Positions 33,450 through 46,844 of a stretch of DNA of 64,000 bases are shown here, in pieces. The notes below the pieces were generated by a model. That model was not told the DNA's origin. It did no database searches and saw only the letters and a list, made by a program, of their open reading frames with translations. The stretch is from the NCBI RefSeq assembly GCF_029867415.1, contig NC_081183.1, positions 10,774,904 to 10,838,903 on the forward strand, in the 5' to 3' direction. A program made the position numbers and the translations under genes. Position 1 is the stretch's first letter; every line of letters begins with the position of its first letter. Source of the DNA: Vicia villosa (lineage: Eukaryota; Streptophyta; Magnoliopsida; Fabales; Fabaceae).

Positions 33450-33660
33450 GACGTGAATCTTAAAACACTTCTTGAACATATATATGTACCAAAGGCTAGT
33501 GTATTGTACACATTGATGACATATATAAATCTTAAAATACTATTTAAACATGTGCACAAATCACAATAGGCTAGTGTCTTGAGATTGAAGATCAATATGA
33601 ATCTTAAAACCCTGCTTGAACATGTACACAAAAGACTACTCCTTTGACCCCGAATCTTAA
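33450..33660 (+). repeat. Tandem repeat, about 72 bp x 3
   Basis: GAATCTTAAAACACTTCTTG-like units start near 33455, 33527 and 33599, each followed by an ACATGTxCAxA segment and GGCTAGTGT in the first two. Origin unknown. Confidence 0.75.
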
Positions 33661-33828
33661 AAAACCAAGATCACGTGAACAAAAAGTAAAACATATCAAA
33701 TACACTTATTTTATAAACATAAACAAAATAGTTTTTAGTATATAGTATACTCTCTCAATGTAAAACTATATAATATATAATTATTATTATTTTTAATACT
33801 TTGCAATGATATATTCCATTTTATATTC

Positions 33829-33910
<82 letters not shown>
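33829..33910. repeat. (ATA)n microsatellite
   Basis: About 27 uninterrupted trinucleotide units. Confidence 0.97.
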
Positions 33911-33913
<3 letters not shown>

Positions 33914-34964
33914 TTCATCAATACTTGATCAACCAAACTACTACACTACATGTGAGAGTATTGATGTTGTTCCTATTAAAGGTTATTATTGGAATAATTT
34001 ATTGAATATGGAATGACAACACAAAAGTGCCACTGAGAGCACACGCTTTATACATCGTCACAATACCGAATCATTTATATCCAAAATAGTTTTGTCGGAC
34101 TATTAAGAAGCTTTGTTTTTCTTATACTTCTGTTAATTGATAAATAATCAATTAATAATTTAAACACCAAAGTGTGGTTGGGTTCACCAACATAGTTTTT
34201 TTATCTTTTTTGTTACACACCAACTCAGTGTTTGGGTAGCTGGGTTACCCCTGATAAATTGATTTATCTAAGATAATAGGATAATAATGAAATTGAATGG
34301 AATGAATTACATTTTCTATGTTAAAAATGTAAGTTAATTTTTGAAAATTTCTTTGGTCACCTCCCTATGGAGGTCACCCCCAGCGAAAATTCTAAAATAC
34401 CCCTGTTTCGGAAGTTCATTTCCGAAAGCGTCTTTTTTTGAAAAAATTGACTTATTTCGGAAGTTCATTTCCGAAATACTGCGATTTCTGCAGATTTATC
34501 AAAACACTCGCCCTCCCCCAATCATTTACCCTAAATCAAAATAAAAAGTGGCAAAGGCGAAAATTTGTGCAAACAGAATTCCAAAGCTGCATCAAGGCTC
34601 CAATCACACTGCTAAACAACATTCAAAAGCCCTCAATCCTAACACTTTGTAAGTTTTGAAATTTTTAGATCTATTATTCAAATGCATGTTATTTAGGGTT
34701 TTAATTGCATAAATGATATATGGTTAGGTTGTTAGTAGTATTTAGGTTGTTTAGAAGCATTTTGATTTGGTTTGAAGTTTGGTTTAGGGGTTTGTCATGG
34801 AAGTTGCAGAAAACTCCATCGCAGGGGTGTTTCGGAAGTTCATATCCGAAAACACCTCCATCCTAGTTTTCGGAAATGAACTTCCGAAATGTATCAGAAG
34901 TTCAAATTTTTTGGTTTTTTATTTTGTCTATGCATATTAATCGTTTTCAATTGTTTACAAGAAC

Positions 34965-35249
34965 ATGTCAGGCAACTAACCAGCACGCAGGACTGCGTTT
35001 TCTAAAGAGGGCGCTAAGGGAAGAAAGGGTTCTTCAAAGAAGGAGGTGAAAGAGGTGAAGGAGGTGAAGGAGGTGAAGGAGAAGAAGAAGCTTTTGACTG
35101 GTTCTGCTTCTCGTCCCCTGGGGGTCCATGGCTCGGACGTGCAGGCTCAACCTTCAGGCGTGATCAACGCTGATGGTTCTGATACTGAGTGGGATGAGGA
35201 TTGGTATAATTATCTTCATTCGGAGGAGTTCGCTCGTCGCGAAGAATAA
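34965..35249 (+). pseudogene. Small charged protein carried by the MULE, unknown
   Basis: From ATG at 34965 the frame reads MSGN, then a TAA at 34977-34979, then stays open to 35249: PARRTAFSKEGAKGRKGSS, a KEVKEVKEVKE repeat, and an acidic end (SDTEWDEDWYNYLHSEEF). I do not recognise the family. The nonsense codon near the start and the repeat make expression doubtful. It may be an element-encoded or captured ORF. Confidence 0.4.
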
Positions 35250-35406
35250 CATGTTTTTATTTTGTTTGATGTGTATTTTGTAACGCTCTTCGGGCAGAAT
35301 AACATGTTTTTGTTTTGTTTGACGTGTTTTGTTTTGTTTTGTTCTGATTTCGGATTGTATCGCACAGTGTTTTTGTATTGGATTTATCATGTTAGTTTTT
35401 GGAAGT

Positions 35407-35725
35407 GGTAACCGGGGTCGGAACATATGACGGAGGAGGTGGATGTTCGGAGGAAGAAGAACCGGAGGTACGTCCACCGCGAGACAAAGGAGCCAATCAA
35501 TGTAAGCTATAGTTTATCATTATCATCTGGGGACGTCATTTCTAAAAAATCAAGATTAAAAATAATAAGATTTTTTTCCCAATTTTTTGTAATGACGTCC
35601 CCTGATGATAATGATAAACTATAGCTTACATTGATTGGCTCCTTTGTCTCGCGGTGGACGTACCTCCGGTTCTTCTTCCTCCGGACATCCACCTCCTCCG
35701 TCATATGTTCCGGCCCCGGTTACAC
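35407..35725. repeat. Long near-perfect inverted repeat (hairpin)
   Basis: Arms 35407-35540 and 35591-35725 are reverse complements with only a few mismatches; the loop is about 50 bp. As a result both strands encode the same peptide start (MTEEVDVRRKKNRRYVHRET). A transcript would fold into a long double-stranded hairpin, a potential siRNA source. Confidence 0.93.
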
Positions 35726-36429
35726 CTCCTCCGTCATTTGTTACTTACAGTAGTACGTATTTTTATTAAAAGAATAAAAAAACCTTTTGAAATTTGGAAG
35801 CCTTTTTTTCTCCCCACCACTCTCTCATCCCCACCTACCCGTGTTCAACAATATGTAACTTTAATTTTATGTAATATTATCGTTGTAATCTTCACCCGAT
35901 TAAATAAAGCGAATTGTTGTTGTTTTTCATTTTATTCTGTCCAGACATATTTTCGGAAGTTCATTTCCGAATTCTCCAAGGGGGGTGCGTTCGGAGATGA
36001 ACTTCCGAAACACCACATTTTCTGAAAAGTAACTTTATTTCGGAGATGCATCTCTGAAATCAATATTTTATATTAAAAAAAACACGTTTTCGGAGATACA
36101 TTTTCGAAAACACCTTTTTTAAGAAAAAAAGTACAGTTTCGGAAATGAACTTCCGAAACAAGGGGTATTGTGGTAAATTCACCAGGGGTGGGCAAGAAGG
36201 TTAGGAGGTGGGTGAAGAAATTTTCTAATTTTTTTGTCTACAAGTAATTTCTTCACTACTTTAAATGGCAAACATATATAGTAAAAAAACACATAAATTT
36301 TTTTATCTACAAGTAATTTTATTTATTACTTTAAGTGACAAACATATATAATACCACCTCAAACAATTCAAAAAGTTCAATACATATTAAAAAAAACATA
36401 TAAAAGGAAAACAAACCCAGAGTATAACA

Positions 36430-36771
36430 ATTTATTTTAGCGTTGACACAAAATAGACGCTACAAACATTAAGAGTTGACGCTAATTAAACTTTAGCGTC
36501 GGCTTAACGTCGTTGTCGAGATTGAGTATAATGTAGCGTCGATAGGAAGTTAGTTGAGGCTTATATAACCACGGGGGAGCCAAATCTACACAAACGTTAG
36601 GCTATAACCAACACTATTATATCCAGAAGACAAAAAGTCAATAAATGTTAAACTCAAATTTTCTTCGAGTTAACTAGTTTCAGTCAAACAGATGCTAATT
36701 TCAACCGTTGAAAAGTAAACCTTTGTTAGCGTCGGTTTCACTGACATTGAGATCAAATTTTTTTTGTTATG
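36430..36771. mobile_element. CACTA-type subterminal repeat remnant
   Basis: Repeats of TTAGCGTCGG and GACGCTA type occur (36438, 36475, 36500, 36535, 36727), like those at 32820-33130. The stretch ends TTTTTTTTGTTATGAC, a weak match to a CACTA right end. Confidence 0.45.
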
Positions 36772-38114
36772 ACAAAATATTAAAGCAATTTCCACCTAAA
36801 AGAAGAAGAGTACACATCATTTCATTTCAACCAAAAGGTATCCATAGTATAGATAATTAAATCGTCAAGCATCTAAAGGTTCAAACATAGGAAAACATTT
36901 GACAACCACTTAGAGACGGAACAAGAGCAAGAAAGAGCCTTATCAAAAAAGTTATTTTTAAGAAGAAAAGATAATTATTTCCACCAATTCCTCCATTAAC
37001 ATTGTCAACCCTTACAAGATAAAACCATTTTGGGATTTGTATAGTGTCAACACTATATAATGACACACCAATATCAAACCAGCTCTCACCAGGGTTCTAG
37101 TCCATAATAACCTAGCTAAAATAGACTTCCAACTCAAGCGTCTAAAAATTGTATCCCACAATGAAGCCACAACATAACAACCAACAAAATTGCGAGAGAA
37201 TGTCTCCATAAAAGTTCTGGAATAATACACAGGAGATTCCTCCAAATCCACATGCACCTGAGATATTAACAAGTTAAACTTGTGGCAATTTTTTCCCCAA
37301 GTAACTGTCAAGTGAAAGCAATAACCTTGGAAGGACCCTAACTATTCTAGATAATAGGCAAGATTCGACCAACTTGTAGAGGGATATTATCCTACTACAA
37401 ACTCTAACATAATAAGGAATACTACGCCAATTTAACAAAGTATAAACCATTTTTACCCTGTATACATTGTCAATCAAATTAGTCAAAGGCTCAAATTCTT
37501 AAATAAAGAGATTCATCATCTACCTAAGATCCCATACTCGCACCTTATTCTCATAATGACCCATTTTTTGCACCATCTCAGTACACTAAATATAATCTCG
37601 GTAACGAAAAGAAAAATCATGCATAAAAGTGTAGGAATTTCTGTGAATCTGATCAAAAATAAGTTAGAATACCATCATCCACCTTCTTTGACAACCCTTC
37701 GACAAACTAGCTAGAGGCGACATTAAGATCAGTATCAAAAAAGAAACTCCTCTTTCACCAAGTTGAAGAAGATCTAAACCCATAACCCCCCGTACAAAAG
37801 AATTGACCTCCCGAGACCCATATCTAGAAGACAGAGTATTCTACCAAATGTAACCTCATGTATAAATCTCTACCTCCACTTACCTAAACGATAGGTTGAA
37901 GAAGCAAAAATCCCTAGCATTCAAACTCCCTATGCTCTTCAATTTACAGATTTCTTAGAGTTGTCTATTGAAAAGGTAACCTAACCTTAGTAAAAGGTTA
38001 TTTTTTTATCGTCGACTCAATAATTAATTCATTGAAGGATATAAAGGGTATATATGAGAGATTTATCAAAATTATATATATATCTTTGTAACAATTAGTT
38101 TTAAAAAATTGTTA

Positions 38115-38118
<4 letters not shown>
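36772..38118. other. No supported gene
   Basis: Minus-strand open fragments at 37012-37486 are readable but have no family motif I can name. They could be LINE-derived; I do not call them. Confidence 0.4.

Positions 38119-38195
<77 letters not shown>
38119..38195. repeat. (TA)n microsatellite
   Basis: Uninterrupted TA run of about 77 bases. Confidence 0.97.
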
Positions 38196-38197
<2 letters not shown>

Positions 38198-39224
38198 CAT
38201 ATACTTTGTTAATATAATGATGATTTACATCATTGATAACTATAAATATTTAAAAAGTATTTAAATTTATACATGCGTTTTTAAAATTAATTAAATTAAA
38301 TATTTTTTATTTATTGACAAATTTGTGTAAAATAAATCACTAACAATCTATACAAATTATAAACTCATAATATATTTTTTTTAATGAAAACACATATAAT
38401 GAGTTTGGGAAAAATATAAAATAAGATGATATGTTTGTGTATAAAATAAATATTGGATCCAATATTGGGATATGGAGAAGAAGGTAATGTATGAATGTTT
38501 GTTGAATAATAGTTGGTATCTTTGTCTGGTTAATAATTTCGTCATGGGTACGCAGAGTTGTTGGTATTCACTATTCCAAGATGCTTATTTGTCCTTTATG
38601 CATTTGTTTGTATTTATATTTTGTATTTGTCCTTTATATACACTTACAAACAAACAAACACACACTCTATTGTTGCAATTATTTACATACATTCAAATCT
38701 AGTGTATATGTAATGATATGTTTTTTTTCTTCTTTCCAGAACATAATCTTTTGATACAATAATATTTTAATTTAATACTGCACATATTAATTAGTATATG
38801 GTTAAAGTACAATGAATCTAATGCTCTATTAAAATTATTTACATCAATTGTGAATATGAATTGATGAACCAAAAATTACAACTTTATATTCTGGACATGA
38901 TATTAATTGAGTTTGTTGAAGTAATAAAAAGGTTAATTATTATGAATACAGATAGAAGTCAATAGTCAATACTCAATAGTTGTGGATACATGCAACTATG
39001 CAAGATGACATGCATGTAAGCTTGGATAATATTAAGACAAGCCAAAACTTAGGACCGTGTCTATAGGCTGCCTACTGAATCACTGACAATTATTTTGACA
39101 GGGACTTGTTACCATAGTTTTGATCATGATAGTTCAAAGGTTGCATGATTTTGAGAATAGAATAATCAATGAATCAATTTAATAAAATACAAGTTTGTAA
39201 TAAATTTTTGAATTGCTCACTTCG
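38196..39224. other. AT-rich stretch, nothing recognised
   Basis: No coding or repeat structure that I can support. Confidence 0.5.
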
Positions 39225-39470
39225 ATTGCTTTAAATTTTGAGAATTTCTTTAGAGATTTCCTATGGGGAGAATCTCCAGCGAAAAATAAAAAATATCCCT
39301 GCATTTTCGAAATAATTTTTTTTCTAGAATTTTTTCAGAATTCGAAAATGCAATTCCGAAAACATCAAATAGGGGTGTTTTCGGAGATGCATTTCCGAAA
39401 TCACTTTTCCCACATTTTTGGGTGATTTCGGAGATACATCTCCGAAATATGCAGAAATTATTTTTTTTTC
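39225..39470. mobile_element. MULE-like terminal segment
   Basis: GAATTTCTTTAGAGATTTCC, CCAGCGAAAAAT and ATATCCCTGCATTTTCG parallel the end of the 34350-36218 element. They are followed by TTTCGGAGATGCATTTCCGA and TTTCGGAGATACATCTCCGA palindromes. No matching right end is visible. Confidence 0.55.
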
Positions 39471-40368
39471 TTTTCTAAACAACATTTAATCTCTTATTTT
39501 TAATTAAACGACAATGCTTGCAGTAAATAGTGCTTGATATAAATAAAATATAACCCGAATAAAATAAGCGACAAATTAGCATAAAATACTAATATTATAT
39601 ATACAACTAATAGTGTACGAAAGTGTATGTAAATGTCAATAAATACAAGCCGAATACAATAAAGTCAAAGAAAAATAAATCGGACCCCCAACTGGGTATG
39701 CCTAACCCCTAACGCCCTGGGACATCCGCTGCCTAGTATATGCCGCCGCATCGCCTGCGTCACCGACCATTCTCTCCACGACTGCAACCGCCTCTGGACC
39801 GCTGTGCGCAATGATACGTCGGTCCAATGCGTCCCGCCCAAGCATCTCTTTCCGCTAGCATATCGGCAGGAGATCAGTGGGCTGGTTCTCCAAGATCTCC
39901 TTATATACTGGCCTAGGAGATCCGAGAGCGTCAGGTGTCATCAGAGGATGTGACACACTACAAAAAAAGAGCTCAGTAGTGACGTGATTATCACGCCACA
40001 AACAGAAAAAACACTTCACAAATCATTATTTGCGACGTGGTCATTCACGTTGCGGGAGGCAAGGTGGCAACTTTTAGTGACGTGATTTTCACTTCACTAA
40101 TTAGTGAAGTGAAAATCACGTCGCAACATTTGGACCAGAGTTTAATGTTTTTCAATTCAGAGCAGGCGCAGCAGTAGTGAGTCAGTAAAAACATCTTTAT
40201 TAGTGACGTGATTTCCATGTCACTACCTAGTGGCATGCAAATCACGTCACTAAATTTGCCTAGAGAGTTGTAAAAGCGCATTTATGTTTGTGAAGTTGCG
40301 ACGTGATTTACATGTCACTACTTAGTGACATGGAAATCACGTCACTAATTTTTTTTTTTTAAAAACCA

Positions 40369-40373
<5 letters not shown>

Positions 40374-40446
<73 letters not shown>
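40374..40446. repeat. (TA)n microsatellite
   Basis: AT alternation with two short interruptions, inside the CACTA element. Confidence 0.95.
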
Positions 40447-40660
40447 ATCAAATTAATAAACTAAATATATTAAAGTTAATTAATAAAATTTATAAATTAA
40501 TTCAATAAAATAAATATAAATCTAATATTAAAATTAAGAAAGTAAAATTATAAATCTAATATTACTAAATAATGTAATTATAATTTAATTAATAGTTTAC
40601 ACAAATTTAAAATCAAAAGTTATAACAACAAAATAAAAACTAAACTAAATCAACAATCAA

Positions 40661-41022
40661 TCCGGGTCGGGAAACTCATCCTCATTTAGATTTTCCTGAT
40701 CAGTCGGCGCAGAACCCCCCATATTTTGGTTTCCACCAAAGGATTGCATAAGTTGTCGCCTTTGTGCCTCCATTTTTTATTGTCTTTTCGCCATGACCTC
40801 CATTTCCCGCTGATGCTCATTCCGCATTGCCATCATTTGGGCCTCCATTTGGGCTTTCAGTGCCGCTTCACGTTCCGCCGCCTCACGCCTCACCTCATTT
40901 ATCGCCAATTGTCTTACAGTGTCTCTCTGTTCATCTGTTAAAGTTACAGGACGTGAACCTCCTTCCCCGTCGAGAACTCTTTGATATAGAGTTCTATCAT
41001 CAGATCTCAAGGTGCCTGCCAA
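40661..41022 (-). pseudogene. CACTA accessory protein C-terminus, coiled coil
   Basis: The minus strand encodes RSDDRTLYQRVLDGEGGSRP, then an alanine/glutamate-rich helix (AINEVRREAAEREAALKAQM). After a TAA the frame continues KMEAQRRQLMQSFGG to NLNEDEFPDPD. This looks like the C-terminal coiled coil of plant En/Spm proteins with a Transposase_24 domain, but the diagnostic domain itself is not here. One in-frame stop. Confidence 0.5.
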
Positions 41023-41358
41023 ATTCCCACCACCAATATATATATAACCATATAAAATACTACTTCACAAAAATATATATAACCATATAAAATAAACATA
41101 TAATAAATATTTTTTAAACAAAATACTACTTCACACTATCCTACTATTATATTATTTTTTTAAAACAAAACCATACTTCAAACTAATATATATAACCATA
41201 TAAAATAAACATACATAATCATTTTTAAGTTATATAATATATATATATACATATAATAAATATTTTTTAAACAAAATACTACTTAATACTATATATATAC
41301 TTTTTTTAAAGTTATATAATAATTTTTTTTAAGTTATAAAGAACAATTTTAAACAAAA

Positions 41359-41476
<118 letters not shown>

Positions 41477-42690
41477 TATTCTCTAAAGTTATATAATAAT
41501 CTATTTTCTAAAGTTATAAATAACATATTCATTTTTTAATCAGTCTTGGGTATATCATGGTTTGGCTTATGAACAAAATAAGAAATAAAAATAAAATTTT
41601 CATAATAAATATATCATATAAATATCTAATAAACCTAACAAACCTAAATTATAAAAATTTAAACAAAAATCAAATAAAAAAATTTCAACAAAAACATACG
41701 TTTTCTCTAATCTACTCCTTCCTCTTCTTCTTCTCCTTCTTCTCCTTCTTCTCCCTTCAAAATCCAAAAAAAAATACAGAAATTAACATTATATAAATAC
41801 AGATGACTATAAATCAGAGTTCTAAATAAATACAGATGCAATTTACCTTATGATTCAAAAGAGCAAGTTTGAAAATGGGTATGAAAATGAGCAAGTTTGA
41901 AAATGGCTTTGAACAAAAGAGCAAGGTGTTTGGAAGAGAAAGCAGAAAATGGGTTTTCTGCAAAATTTGTTAAGGTAAGGGTCTGGGGGAGAGAAGGGTA
42001 AAGCGTGTACGTATAACACCTTTAGCGACGTGAATTTCACTTCGCAACATTGCCACGTGAAATTCACGTCGCAACCTACCCAATAGTATAATATCAGATT
42101 CTCTCACTGCACATGCCAACTGTGACTGACTTGTGTGGTAATACGTGCCTTTTAGCGACGTGAAATACACGTCACTACTGCCCAACGGTAATAATTAAAT
42201 TCTCTCACTGCAATAAAGACTGTACAGGTCAGACCAATTTAATTTTTTTTAAATTTTATTGTTGCGACGTGATTTTCACATCACAACTATCTTTTTAAAA
42301 AAGCAATTTCTGACAGACCCAATATTTACGTTATGCTTGATATTTTAATATTAAAATTAGTAGTGACGTGATATTCACGTCGCAACTAGCTTTTATTACT
42401 CACGTGATTTTCACGTCACTATATTACGTGGCTATACAATCTTTTTCTTGTAGTGACACCCGATAGAACCATGTCACGTACCCCTTTACACAATATCACT
42501 CCTGGGTGGCCTGCATACGCCGATACTCCTCCGGGACCAAATGATGCACCCAGACCTCAAATATGGCAGTAAGCTCCACTCAGGTAATTGTGTCGGGAGC
42601 AGCCTCAAACGGTGACCTCGGTATCATCTGTATATGTCCAAACTGCCACATGCACCGTCCGGCAGATACCTCACCATGGTATAAATTTTT

Positions 42691-43010
42691 TTCTACTCTC
42701 TCAGTTTTATTATAAATCGTTTTAACTTTTGAAAATTTTTTTTATCAAATTATAAATTGATTAACAATTTCAAATAATAACTAATATTATTTTAAAAATA
42801 TTTATTATTCTCTCTTCTATAAAAAATTTTAATTTATATTTCTCATCATTAATGAAAGATAATTTTGCAAAATTCTTTGTAATCTTTTGTTTTTCATACA
42901 ATACTAATTATATTTTTTGATACGTGTGAAAATGATAAAACAGACTTAAAATAAAAAATTGATGTATTATTTTCATACAATAATAATTAAAATTCTTTGT
43001 AGTATTCATA

Positions 43011-43090
<80 letters not shown>

Positions 43091-44254
43091 TGATGTATTA
43101 TTTTCTATTAAGCTTAACATTTAAATATACTATAAAAAGAAATTCTTACCATAAATATTTTTATTTTTTGATTAAATTATTATTAAAATATTTTTTATAA
43201 ACATACTTAATATTTAGTTAGAATATTATGAGTACAAAATATAACTTAAATGTATTCAATATTTTTATTTAAAATAAAATCTTCTAAGCTTTAAATATTT
43301 CTCAATACTAAAAGGAGAATTCAAAAATAAAAAATCAGAAAAGTAGTATTAATTATTTTATATATTTTTAAAATTTCAAAATTAAAAATAATTTTAAAAT
43401 AGTTACAAGCATAAATTATTTACTACTCTTTCTAGTAAAAACATTTAAAAAAATATATATCATTTGATATTATTAAAAAAATTTAACTCTGAGAAAATTA
43501 GTTTAATTAAAAAAACTATTTTATTGTTTTTTTAAATTTAAATACAGAAGTGTATATTTCAACAATTTATTTTGTTGAATGAATTGTTTTAAAATTACTT
43601 TTGAAACAAACAAGACTCTCAATATTTTAAAAACAATTTAATCTTCACAATTAGGATTATTAATTAAAAATTTAACACTTATTAAATATGTCATTCCTCG
43701 AATTAACATTAACTTCAAAAAATAAAATAATTTAATTTTTAAACAATTGATATTTGGTGAAGTTATCCTTTTTATATATCAATATGAGTTAGTTTGGCCC
43801 TTAGTTAATTACAAACAATCATTTACTTTCTTTAGAAAATCAAATTATTTTATTTTAAATAAAAAGTTATTTTGGAAATAGTTTATATAATTTTAAATAA
43901 AAATAATAAATTCATTTAAATTATTTTATATTCATATCTTAACAAAACATTAAATATGTTTATATCAAATATTTTGACAATATTTATATAACAATTTAAT
44001 AATCAAATAAAAATATTTTCGGTAAGAATATCTTTATATAAAATTTTAAAATATTAAGTTTAATAAAAAATAATTCATTATAATGTTCTTTATATAGAAT
44101 TTTTTAATCTTAAACGTTAATTAAATTCGACGATTGATATTAATAGTTCTCGTTCCTCACAATTGATATTAGTAGCGTGTTTTCAAGAAAGTATAAAATG
44201 TTGTTGCTGGAGATCAAATCAATGACCAACTAAATTGTTCCCTTCGATTATCCA
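42691..44254. other. Very AT-rich stretch without genes
   Basis: Starts with TACTCTCTCAGTTTTATTAT at 42697, reminiscent of a Stowaway-type end, but no matching end was found. A (TA)n tract lies at 43016-43085. Nothing coding. Confidence 0.5.
43016..43085. repeat. (TA)n microsatellite
   Basis: About 70 bases of TA. Confidence 0.97.
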
Positions 44255-44654
44255 ATCACCCGAGGAGAAAAGTGACATACTTTTCATGACACGTTTCTTT
44301 ACCTTGTTTCAGCAAACCGAGATAAAAACACTTTTTATTGAGGGAAAATAACTTCATATTAGTGAAAGTGCACCACTTTTCTCCTCAGTTGAACTACCAA
44401 CCTAGAGGAAAAGTGGAATTATTCTTGGATTCGATTCCTAGGAAATTGCATTTTTTAGATTTTTAAAACTGAAAAAGCTCCTCATTTCCCCCTCGGATGG
44501 AATTAATACCCGAGAAAAAATGTGAGTTTTTACCATAGTTGAAAATAATACCCAAGGTGAAACACCTTATTTACATAATTTTCATTTTACCCTGTTTTTT
44601 CGTTTCAATCTATAAAACATCAAATTTGTTACAATTTTCAAATCTTCCTCATTG

Positions 44655-44702
44655 TCGTCGTCGTCATCATCATCATCATCACAACAACAATAACAACAAA
44701 GA
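44655..44702. repeat. Trinucleotide-rich tract
   Basis: (GTC)n, (ATC)n and (AAC)n runs in succession. Confidence 0.85.
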
Positions 44703-45239
44703 AAATAAAATAAATAGTATCGTTAAACATTAAATCTCAATAATAACAACAACAAAAATCAACATAATCGTTAAACATTAAATCTCTACAACAACAAAAA
44801 TAAAAAATTAACAAAATCAATAAATTCGTCAACACATTAAATATTTTACTTGACACATCAACAACAAATAACATTGCAAAGTTACATCAATATTTTCCTA
44901 ACTAACATTAAACATTTTTAACAAGCAATTATAAGAGAAGATAATACATGAAGGAACCAACCTTAAAACATTTTCATGCTTTTACAATCCATCCTATAAA
45001 TGGTATTTTACTTCATGCAACATGCTTTCATTATCATTGTTTTCATTATATTAAGTTTGCATTTTAAGACTAAAATGGATCGTTGTAGCATTTATGTTCT
45101 AATTGGCTAGTAAGAATTTCACGTGAATCATTGATGTTTTATGTGTATTGATGAGTTAGAAATATCGTGACCGTTGTTACTGTACAAATTGACGACAAAA
45201 GTTTGTTACTTAATTTTTTCATTAAATTGGACAAAATTT

Positions 45240-45720
45240 ATTCCCTCGGTTGATAGCTCAATCGGGGTAATAGGTCTTAAATAAAAAATAAAATAAAATG
45301 CGCTAAAATATAGTTATTGGAATTCAAAGGGGCGATTGATCAATAATTTTCCTCCTAGTTGCCAACACAACTGTGGTAAAAGGTCATAAACAAAAAAAAT
45401 AAATAAATAAAAGGTGCTAAAATATAGTTGTTGGAATTCGAAGGCGTGTCCAATAAATATTTTTCCCCTAAGTTTCCAACTCAACCAAGATAATAGACCA
45501 TAAACAAAAATAAAAATAAAATAAAAGGTGTTAAAATGCAATTGTTGGAATTCAAAGGCTTGTGCCCTAAATACATTTTCACTCGGTTGTCAGCTCAATC
45601 GAGGTAATAGATCATAAACAAAAATATGAAGAAGAAAAATAAAAGTTGATAAAGTGTAGTTGTTGAGATTCGAAGACGCGTATTAAAATGTGACGAGCCA
45701 ATACTTTTCACCTCGATTGT
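45240..45720 (+). repeat. Tandem repeat, units of about 107-120 bp, 4-5 copies
   Basis: Each unit has CTCGGTTG-CAGCTCAA, GGTAATAG-TCATAAACAAAA, and AAAATATAGTTGTTGGAATT followed by CAAAGGCGTG-like sequence. It forms the inner part of the CACTA-like end. Confidence 0.8.
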
Positions 45721-45987
45721 TTGTTGGTTGAAGTGAAAATTTTGTCCTAAAATATATTATTTGTAGTAGTGTGGATATTATAACTCTAATAAAGCTTTTC
45801 ATATTAATAAGAAACAAACTTTTACCGTAGAAAAATCTGTACAAATTAACTTTGGAGAAACTAACCCCAAATATGTATGTAGAGGTAGAAGTGTATGAAT
45901 TTGTAGGTATTTTAGAAAATAACTCTCTTGAAAGAAAAGAATACAGATTAAGACAAAGATTAAAATACAAATGAACAAAAATACAAA

Positions 45988-46106
45988 GATCAAAATGAAG
46001 AAACAAATAAATGTAGCAAATTAAATAGATTAAAATGAAGAAACAAATAAATATAACAAGTTAAATAGATCAAAATGAAGAAATAAATAAATACAAAAAG
46101 TTAAAT
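45988..46106 (+). repeat. 40-bp tandem repeat, 3 copies
   Basis: Units start with GATCAAAATGAAGAAACAAA at 45988, 46028 and 46068, with few differences. Confidence 0.9.
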
Positions 46107-46269
46107 GATGATCCTGATCAATTACTACCTAAAGACCGGAGAACAACAAGAGACCATCTTATCTAAATTATAATAGGAGACATCTCAAAGTGGAAAACTA
46201 ATTTGCATCTCCTAAACTATGGGTATATAAATTTATGCCATTTATTTCTCAGATTGAGTCAAAAAACAT

Positions 46270-46768
46270 CAATGAAACTCTCATTGATGAACATTGTTGT
46301 TTTAATTTTTTTTTCTTTAATTTGCACTTGAATGTAGAAGGTTGAGAATAACATATCTAATTCATTCACCTGTCTAATGAATTTAACTCATGTGCATCTA
46401 GAATAATCATCAACAACATCAAGTTATTTAAATTATTTTTGATAGATTACGCATTAGTCCTATAACAAATAAAACATTTTTAATGAAGAGAATATATCTA
46501 GATTACCTAATGCAGAAGAATCAATGAATTTTACCAAAACCTATGCTCCCACCGTCTTTGAGAGTGAGGCTTTGGAACATTTTTTATTATTATTTTGTCA
46601 TGTCTTGAGCAAACATTGTCTTAAACGTAATTCTCATGTTTCAAGTAATTATATAAATTCTCTTTTGAGTTTTTTAAAACTTCATTCTTAAGTAAGTTGT
46701 TTTTTCAGTTTGTAGATTTTCATAATCTGTTTTACAAAAGTTGTAATGTGTTGTTGTCAAAATGTCAT

Positions 46769-46844
<76 letters not shown>

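Larger units (their letters stand above)
34350..36218. mobile_element. Non-autonomous MULE-like element
   Basis: The ends GAAAATTTCTTTGGTCACC and (reverse complement) GAAAATTTCTTCACCCACC are inverted. Both continue to AATACCCCT and TTTCGGAAGTTCATTTCCGAAA. The flanks share TAATTTTT (8 bp; a ninth base differs), compatible with a Mutator 9-bp duplication. The palindrome TTTCGGAAGTTCATTTCCGA and its GGAGATGCATCTCC relative recur near both ends. No transposase is present. Confidence 0.7.
44255..45771. mobile_element. CACTA-like element remnant with repeated subterminal units
   Basis: Repeats such as CCCGAGGAGAAAAGTG, CTCCTCAGTTGAACTACC and CTCGGTTGTCAGCTCAATCG fill both parts. The right end TATTATTTGTAGTAGTG (to about 45771) fits a CACTACTACAAAT terminus. 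No left terminus or coding region found. Confidence 0.5.

Noticed and set aside
37012..37486. Minus-strand ORFs as a possible LINE or host gene
   Set aside because: Short, overlapping in several frames, and without a conserved motif I could name.
40777..41022. Independent host coiled-coil gene
   Set aside because: It lies wholly within the bounded CACTA element and continues after a stop in the same frame, so it is element cargo.
42908..43120. ORF with a repeated Ile-Tyr segment
   Set aside because: Translation of a (TA)n microsatellite; likewise 49786-50022 on the minus strand.
44539..44733. ORF with a His run
   Set aside because: Produced by a trinucleotide-repeat tract.
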